Assembly (NCBI GenBank): GCA_963736235.1
Contig: CAVTOR010000031.1
Location: forward strand, 558,001-622,000
Length of the DNA stretch: 64,000 nt
DNA from: CAVORB01 sp963736235
GTDB taxonomy: Bacteria; Pseudomonadota; Gammaproteobacteria; Chromatiales; Chromatiaceae
Reading direction: 5' to 3'
Part shown: in pieces, positions 59,498-64,000 of the stretch
Layout: the number at the start of each line of letters is the position of its first letter
Position numbering within the stretch: position 1 is the first letter of the stretch
Notes under the pieces: generated by a model
What the model saw: only the letters and a program-made list of their open reading frames with translations
What the model was told of the DNA's origin: nothing
Database searches by the model: none
Position numbers and translations under genes: made by a program

Positions 59498-59965
59498 TCA
59501 GTTCGAGTCTTTATCCGCGGCGTCGTCGGCCTTGAAGCCGGCCGCACGCAGGAAATCCTTCTGCAGGCTGGCCCACATGCCGACATTACGTTGCGCCAGG
59601 CGCCTCATGGCGTCGAAGGGATTCTCGCCCCAGACCTCCCGCATCTGGTGCTGCTGCTTTCCGAAGATATCCAGCGACTCTTCCATATAGCGAGCGAACA
59701 GGCCATGGAGGGTACCGCCATAGAAGCGGATGATCTGGGCTAGCATGTTTGCGGTGAACAGCGGCTCGCCCCCGCTCTCCTCCTCCAGCATGATTTGCAG
59801 CAGGATCGCGCGCGTGATGTCGTCGTCATTCGATGTGTCCACCACCCTGAACTCGACGCCGGCCATGACCAGCGAACGCACGTCCGCCAGGGTGATATAG
59901 CGGCTTACCTCGGTGTCGTAGAGACGTCGGTTGGGGTACTTCTTGATGATGCGGACGCTGCTCAT
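59498..59965 (-). CDS. phaR: PHA synthesis repressor PhaR
   Basis: This encodes 155 residues from ATG 59965. The N-terminal DNA-binding PHB_acc_N domain reads VRIIKKYPNRRLYDTEVSRY and ITLADVRSLVMAGVEFRVVD; the PHB_acc domain contains TRAILLQIMLEEESGGEPLF and ANMLAQIIRFYGGTLHGLF. PhaR binds both DNA and PHA granules, repressing phasin until polymer appears. The long in-frame extension upstream to 60370 is antisense to phaA's end and is rejected. It lies between phaA and phasin genes. Confidence 0.93.
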   Translation of the reverse strand: MSSVRIIKKYPNRRLYDTEVSRYITLADVRSLVMAGVEFRVVDTSNDDDITRAILLQIMLEEESGGEPLFTANMLAQIIRFYGGTLHGLFARYMEESLDIFGKQQHQMREVWGENPFDAMRRLAQRNVGMWASLQKDFLRAAGFKADDAADKDSN

Positions 59966-60084
59966 GACGCGCATTCTTGAGGGAAGACAATTGCCGGTTA
60001 GTCTAACGCAGGGTCCTGCGCGACAAGATGATGCAGCGCAACAAAGCCCTCGTCGCGAGGGCTTCGCGCTTAGCATTGCCTGAA

Positions 60085-61269
60085 TCAGTCGCGCGCGACC
60101 GCCATCGCCACGCCCTGACCTCCGCCGATGCACAAGGTCGCCAGCCCCTTCCTGGCATCGCGGCGCTGCATCTCGTAGAGCAGGGAAACCAGCACCCTGG
60201 CGCCCGAGGCACCGATGGGATGACCGATGGCGATAGCGCCGCCGTTGACGTTGACCTTGGCGAGATCCCAGCCCATTTCCTGGTTTACGGACATGGCCTG
60301 GGCGGCGAAGGCCTCGTTCGCCTCCACCAGGTCCAGATCGGCCGGGCTCCAGCCTGCCTTCTCGAGACACTTGGTGGAGGCGGGGATGGGTCCGGTGCCC
60401 ATGATCGCCGGGTCGACGCCCGCGCTGGCGAAGGCCACGATGCGTGCCAGGGGCGTGAGTCCGAGCTTCTTGGCGTTGGACTCCGTGGTGACGATCACCG
60501 CGGCCGCGCCGTCGTTGATGCCGGACGCATTGCCCGCCGTGACCGTCCCCTCGCGGTCGAAGGCGGGGCGCAGATTGCCGAGCTTTTCGGCAGTCGTGCC
60601 GTGGCGCGGAAACTCATCTTCAGCAAACACGACGGGATCCCCCTTACGCTGGGGAATGCTGACGGGGATGATCTCGTCGCTGAAACGTCCCGCCTTCTGC
60701 GCGGCCTCCGCCTTCTGTTGAGAGTCAGCGGCGAAGGCGTCCTGACCGGCCCGATCGAAGCCGTACTTCTTGGCGATATTCTCGGCAGTGACGCCCATAT
60801 GGCACTGGTTGAAGGCATCCCACAGGCCGTCAACGATCATGGTATCTACAAGCTTCCAATCGCCCATGCGCTGCCCGTCGCGGGATCTCGGCAGGGCGTG
60901 CGGCGATTGGCTCATGCTCTCCTGACCACCGGCGATCACGACCTCTGCATCCCCGCACGCAACCGCCTGCATGGCCAAATGCACCGCCTTCAACCCGCTG
61001 CCGCAAACCTTGTTGATGGTCATCGCCGGGACCTTGTCGGGCAACCCCGCCTTGATCGAGGTCTGGCGCGCCGGATTCTGCCCCGAGGCGGCGGACAGCA
61101 CCTGCCCCAGGATGACCTCGTCGATCTGCTCCGGCGCCAATCCGGAGCGTTCGAGCAGTCCCTTGACGACGGCCGCGCCCAAGTCGATGGCGGACAGGGG
61201 GGAGAGCGTTCCGCCGAAGTTTCCGACGGCCGTGCGCCCGGCGGCTACGATAACGATGTTCTCACTCAT
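60085..61269 (-). CDS. phaA: Acetyl-CoA acetyltransferase (beta-ketothiolase)
   Basis: PhaA condenses two acetyl-CoA to acetoacetyl-CoA. The 394-residue thiolase has its nucleophilic Cys89 in NKVCGSGLKAVHLAM, the substrate-site NEAFAAQAM, the His in GGAIAIGHPIGASGARVLVS and the second Cys in ATLCIGGGQGVAMAV. Length matches biosynthetic thiolases. It is divergent from phaE; the shared 215-base gap holds a PhaR-type motif overlapping the putative phaA -35 box. Confidence 0.96.
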   Translation of the reverse strand: MSENIVIVAAGRTAVGNFGGTLSPLSAIDLGAAVVKGLLERSGLAPEQIDEVILGQVLSAASGQNPARQTSIKAGLPDKVPAMTINKVCGSGLKAVHLAMQAVACGDAEVVIAGGQESMSQSPHALPRSRDGQRMGDWKLVDTMIVDGLWDAFNQCHMGVTAENIAKKYGFDRAGQDAFAADSQQKAEAAQKAGRFSDEIIPVSIPQRKGDPVVFAEDEFPRHGTTAEKLGNLRPAFDREGTVTAGNASGINDGAAAVIVTTESNAKKLGLTPLARIVAFASAGVDPAIMGTGPIPASTKCLEKAGWSPADLDLVEANEAFAAQAMSVNQEMGWDLAKVNVNGGAIAIGHPIGASGARVLVSLLYEMQRRDARKGLATLCIGGGQGVAMAVARD

Positions 61270-61405
61270 GCTGTTATATCCTCGTTCAATGGGTTGTCGA
61301 TAAGGCCTGGAGCGAACCCCAGGCGATCTATAGGTTCCTGGGCCGGAAGGCGATCCGCGTCCGCGGCGACCGGCGGCAAGACCGCTTCGGCGTTTCTGGG
61401 GGCTG

Positions 61406-61435
61406 ATTTTACGGCAACTTTGTTGCAGTGCACAA
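61406..61435 (-). promoter_or_regulatory. phaA promoter candidate with PhaR-type operator
   Basis: TTGTTGCAGTGCACAA at 61420-61435 is identical to the phasin-promoter site. On the minus strand, TTGTGC within it could be the -35 and TAAAAT (61406-61411) the -10, 18 bases apart. It lies 137 bases from the phaA start and 49 bases from phaE, so it could influence both. Confidence 0.55.
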
Positions 61436-61484
61436 TTTTACATGCTAGCTTCTTTTCGATACCGACCACCACGGGGAGACCGCA

Positions 61485-62564
61485 ATGAACGACGACTGGC
61501 TGCAATTGCAGCGGAGGTACTGGGAGCAATGGTCCGACGTCAGCCGCAAGGCATTGGGCATGGACACCGGCGGCACCAACGCCTGGGAGGCCGCAATGGA
61601 TCACTGGTGGCAGGCGATGGCGCCGGCGGCGCCGGATCCGTCCCGGGATTTTATGGGAAAGATGCTGGAGCAGGGCAAGATGTTTTTCCGCATGGCGGAC
61701 AACTTCACTCGTAACCTCCAGTCTACCCAGAAGGACCCGGCCGACGGCTGGCAGGCGATCAACGGCATCCTCGCGGACATCCAGAAGGCCTTTACGGGAA
61801 ATTACCAAGAAGGCGACGACGCACTGCACAAGATGCTCGCCTTCTGGGAGCTGCCCTACGACAACTGGCAGCGCACGATGTCCTCCTTGTCCCCGATTCC
61901 CGGGGACCTGCTGCGCAACATGCCCCACGACCAGGTCAAGGAAAGCCTGCATCGCTTCCTGTCGGCGCCCGGGCTAGGGTACGCGCGCGAAGAGCAATCC
62001 CAGTATCAGGACCTCGTTAGACGTACCATCGATTACCAGAGGGCACTGCAGGACTACACGAGCTTCTTCTCGCACATCGGCGTCAAGTCGACCGACCGAA
62101 TGCGCGAGGCCCTTCAGAACCTCGGCAAGCAAGGCAAGGTCATTGATTCCGCCCGCACCCTCTATGACACGTGGGTGGGCTGCTGCGAGCAGGTCTACGC
62201 CGAGGAGGTCCAGACCGCCGAGTACGCCCGCATACACGGTCAGATCGTGAATGCTCAAATGGCGCTGAAGCAGCGGATGTCGATCATGGTCGACGAGGCC
62301 CTGGGCGCAATGAACATGCCCACCCGCAGCGAGCTGCGCACGCTTCAAGACCGCGTCCAGGAGACACGGCGGGAGTCCAAGAATCTACGTCGCGAGTTGG
62401 AGGCGCTGAAGAAGAAGATCGCCTCCGCCAGCGGCAACGCCCCGTCACCCGCCGCTGGCAGGGAGGCGGCCAAGGTCGCTCCTGCCGCGTCAAGGGCGCC
62501 GGCAGCCAAGAAGGTCACGGCTCGCAAGAAGACCGCGGCGAAGACAACCTCGCCCGCCAAGTGA
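61485..62564 (+). CDS. phaE: Class III PHA synthase subunit PhaE
   Basis: PhaE is the regulatory subunit that activates PhaC in class III synthases. The 359-residue protein opens MNDDWLQLQRRYWEQWSDV, and has FGMxD-like DFMGKMLEQGKMFFRMADNF, WELPYDNWQRTMSSLSPIPG and LSAPGLGYAREEQSQYQDLV, and a C-terminal coiled coil (SELRTLQDRVQETRRESKNL). The last 35 residues are a Lys/Ala/Pro-rich tail (KKVTARKKTAAKTTSPAK), unusual for PhaE. It starts the phaEC unit. Confidence 0.95.
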   Translation: MNDDWLQLQRRYWEQWSDVSRKALGMDTGGTNAWEAAMDHWWQAMAPAAPDPSRDFMGKMLEQGKMFFRMADNFTRNLQSTQKDPADGWQAINGILADIQKAFTGNYQEGDDALHKMLAFWELPYDNWQRTMSSLSPIPGDLLRNMPHDQVKESLHRFLSAPGLGYAREEQSQYQDLVRRTIDYQRALQDYTSFFSHIGVKSTDRMREALQNLGKQGKVIDSARTLYDTWVGCCEQVYAEEVQTAEYARIHGQIVNAQMALKQRMSIMVDEALGAMNMPTRSELRTLQDRVQETRRESKNLRRELEALKKKIASASGNAPSPAAGREAAKVAPAASRAPAAKKVTARKKTAAKTTSPAK

Positions 62565-62617
62565 TGCCCCACGGCCGTCAATCGAAACGATCAAGCACCC
62601 ATCGAGGAGAAAGCAAC

Positions 62618-63688
62618 GTGTTCCCAATCGACATCCGACCCGACCGGCTCAGCGAGGAGATGCTCGACTACAGCCGCAAGCTGGGCAAGGGAATGGAAAA
62701 CCTGCTCGACGCCGACAGGATCGATACCGGCGTCAGCCCACGCGATCCCGTCTATCGCGAGGACAAGTTGGTCCTATACCGCTATCGGGCCCATGAGGGG
62801 GTGAAGCAGAACCCCGTCCCATTGCTCATCGTCTACGCGCTGGTAAACCGGCCATACATGACGGACATCCAGGAGGACAGATCGACGATCAAGGGCCTGC
62901 TCGCATCCGGCCAGGACGTCTACCTGATCGACTGGGGCTACCCGGATCATGCGGATCGTGCACTCACGCTGGATGACTACATCAACGGCTATATCGACAG
63001 CTGTGTTGACTACATCTGCGACGCCCACGGGCTGGACAAGATCAACCTGCTCGGCATCTGTCAGGGAGGTGCCTTCAGCCTATGCTATTCGGCGCTGCAC
63101 CAGGACAAAGTGCAGAATCTCGTGACGATGGTGACGCCGGTTGACTTCAAGACACCAGACAACCTGCTTTCCGCCTGGGCGCAGCACGTCGACGTGGACC
63201 TGGCTGTGGACACGATGGGCAACATTCCCGGGGAACTGCTGAACTGGAGCTTCCTCTCCCTCAAACCCTTCAGCCTGACGGGCCAGAAATACGTCAACAT
63301 GGTCGACCTGCTGGATGATCCCAACAAGGTCAAGAACTTCCTGCGCATGGAGAAGTGGATCTTCGACAGCCCCGACCAGGCGGGCGAGGCCTACCGGCAA
63401 TTCGTCAAGGACTTTTTCCAGAGAAACGGTCTCCTCAACGGCGGCATCATGCTCGGTGACCGGGAGGTCAAGCTCAAGGACGTCACCTGCCCCGTGCTCA
63501 ACATCTACGCCATGCAGGACCACCTGGTACCGCCAGACGCGTCCAAGGCTCTGAAAGGTCGTACCGGCAGCAAGGACTACACGGAGCTCGCCTTCCCCGG
63601 CGGCCACATCGGCATCTACGTCAGCGGAAAGGCTCAGAAGGAGGTCACGCCGGCGATCGGAAGCTGGCTCAACGAGCGCTCCTCCTAA
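62618..63688 (+). CDS. phaC: Class III PHA synthase catalytic subunit PhaC
   Basis: PhaC polymerises 3-hydroxyacyl-CoA. I start at GTG 62618, which has GAGGAGAAA just upstream and gives 356 residues, the class III size. The catalytic triad is Cys148 in the lipase-like box GICQGG, Asp301 in YAMQDHLVPP and His330 in PGGHIGIYVSG. YLIDWGYPDHADRALTLDDY is a typical synthase motif. It lies 53 bases after phaE; an upstream in-frame extension through phaE is rejected. Confidence 0.95.
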   Translation: MFPIDIRPDRLSEEMLDYSRKLGKGMENLLDADRIDTGVSPRDPVYREDKLVLYRYRAHEGVKQNPVPLLIVYALVNRPYMTDIQEDRSTIKGLLASGQDVYLIDWGYPDHADRALTLDDYINGYIDSCVDYICDAHGLDKINLLGICQGGAFSLCYSALHQDKVQNLVTMVTPVDFKTPDNLLSAWAQHVDVDLAVDTMGNIPGELLNWSFLSLKPFSLTGQKYVNMVDLLDDPNKVKNFLRMEKWIFDSPDQAGEAYRQFVKDFFQRNGLLNGGIMLGDREVKLKDVTCPVLNIYAMQDHLVPPDASKALKGRTGSKDYTELAFPGGHIGIYVSGKAQKEVTPAIGSWLNERSS

Positions 63689-63710
63689 GCCGCGTCTACT
63701 TCCCGCAACA

Positions 63711-63748
63711 GCGCCAGCGTGGTGCGCGGACATCGGCCGCGCTGGCGC
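63711..63748 (+). terminator. Hairpin after phaC
   Basis: GCGCCAGCG (63711-63719) pairs with CGCTGGCGC (63740-63748) over a 20-base loop, 23 bases after the phaC stop. No T-tract follows, so termination is only suggested. Confidence 0.4.
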
Positions 63749-63834
63749 GAAACCTCATTACCCTTCCGTCGCGCGGCCCTCGTGCCAAGGTCCCGGACGT
63801 CGGGGCCGCGCACCCAAGCGTCGCGGCGGAGTCA

Positions 63835-64000
63835 TTACCCCGAGCATCCCGCCGCGCCGTGCCCTCCGGCCGCCTTGGCCTGATACAGGGCGGCGTCCGC
63901 CATCTCGAACAGTGAAAAGGCGCTGCCTTCGTCGCTGGGACTCACCGTGCAGTAACCGAAGGTCAGGGAGGGGAAGGACCAGGGCTTGAAGGTGCCCCGG
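63835..64000 (-). CDS. C-terminal end of a GGDEF (diguanylate cyclase) protein, partial
   Basis: The minus-strand frame from the window edge reads SFPSLTFGYCTVSPSDEGSA and EMADAALYQAKAAGGHGAA, then stops at TAA 63835-63837. 'ADAALYQAK' near the end is the hallmark final helix of GGDEF domains, which make cyclic di-GMP. The catalytic GG(D/E)EF loop lies outside the window. Confidence 0.8.
   Translation of the reverse strand, partial: RGTFKPWSFPSLTFGYCTVSPSDEGSAFSLFEMADAALYQAKAAGGHGAAGCSG

Noticed and set aside
59966..60370. In-frame N-terminal extension of phaR
   Set aside because: It is antisense-overlapping with the end of phaA on the same strand and lacks PhaR similarity; the conserved domain starts at MSSVRIIKKYPNRRLY.
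62171..62617. In-frame N-terminal extension of phaC
   Set aside because: It lies in the phaE gene in another frame; GTG 62618 with a good ribosome site gives the normal class III length.

Overview
The window is GC-rich, gene-dense chromosomal DNA from a gammaproteobacterium, most likely in or near the Chromatiales (purple-sulfur and related lineages). The evidence is the rpsU-dnaG-rpoD macromolecular synthesis locus followed by tRNA-Ile2(CAU), the pcnB-folK-panB-panC-panD order, sspA-sspB beside a petABC cytochrome bc1 operon, and a class III PHA synthase (PhaE+PhaC) divergent from phaA-phaR-phasin-phaB, the arrangement known from Allochromatium-type bacteria. No ribosomal RNA gene, CRISPR array or replication origin is visible.

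Layout. 0-4.8 kb: rpsU, a GatB/YqeY protein, dnaG, rpoD, tRNA-Ile2. 4.8-10.4 kb: an accessory patch holding a broken secreted peptidase gene, a frameshifted APS/PAPS reductase plus sugar-nucleotide epimerase between two 61-bp direct repeats, and an IS91-type transposase interrupted by a 210-bp MITE-like insertion. 10.7-15.2 kb: an RND efflux pump and its adaptor (minus strand). 15.3-36.4 kb: housekeeping genes: esterase, argG, a histidine phosphatase, a ClpP-like lipoprotein, DUF971, DUF2288, pgi, zwf, glgA, panD/C/B, folK, pcnB, tRNA-Glu, galU, pyrF, lapB, an SDR, and an MNT/HEPN toxin-antitoxin pair. 36.6-46.3 kb: pilA followed by a surface-glycan block (polytopic Wzy/PMT-like protein, DegT aminotransferase, sulfotransferase, flippase-like protein, FemAB/GNAT-like protein, GT4, methyltransferase, GT2), nearly all broken by short indels. 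46.9-57.7 kb: Nudix hydrolase, a DUF4160/DUF2442 pair, a TrmN6-like methyltransferase, macrodomain protein, DUF3301, sspB-sspA, petC-petB-petA, a Nif3-like protein and an AlgW/DegS-type protease. 58-63.7 kb: the polyhydroxyalkanoate locus phaB, phasin, phaR, phaA, divergent phaE-phaC. At the right edge lies the end of a GGDEF protein.

How parts work together. The PHA genes form a complete route: acetyl-CoA to acetoacetyl-CoA (PhaA), to 3-hydroxybutyryl-CoA (PhaB), to polymer (PhaEC), with phasin on the granule. PhaR would control it, and I can see candidate PhaR operators (a 16-bp motif, TTGTTGCAGTGCACAA, and close variants) overlapping the phasin promoter and sitting between phaA and phaE. 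Pgi, Zwf, GlgA and GalU cover glucose-phosphate branching to glycogen, the pentose phosphate route and UDP-glucose. LapB and the pilA-linked genes concern the envelope.

Two cautions. Many single-base frameshifts fall in genes that should be functional (argG three, zwf two, an RND gene two, glgA, galU, the adaptor and cysH one each). Removing or adding one base restores full family length each time, so I suspect assembly or sequencing indels there, although true decay is possible in the pilA-linked block. Several intergenic repeat families are present, including a roughly 150-bp element built of successive hairpins with at least four copies in the window.
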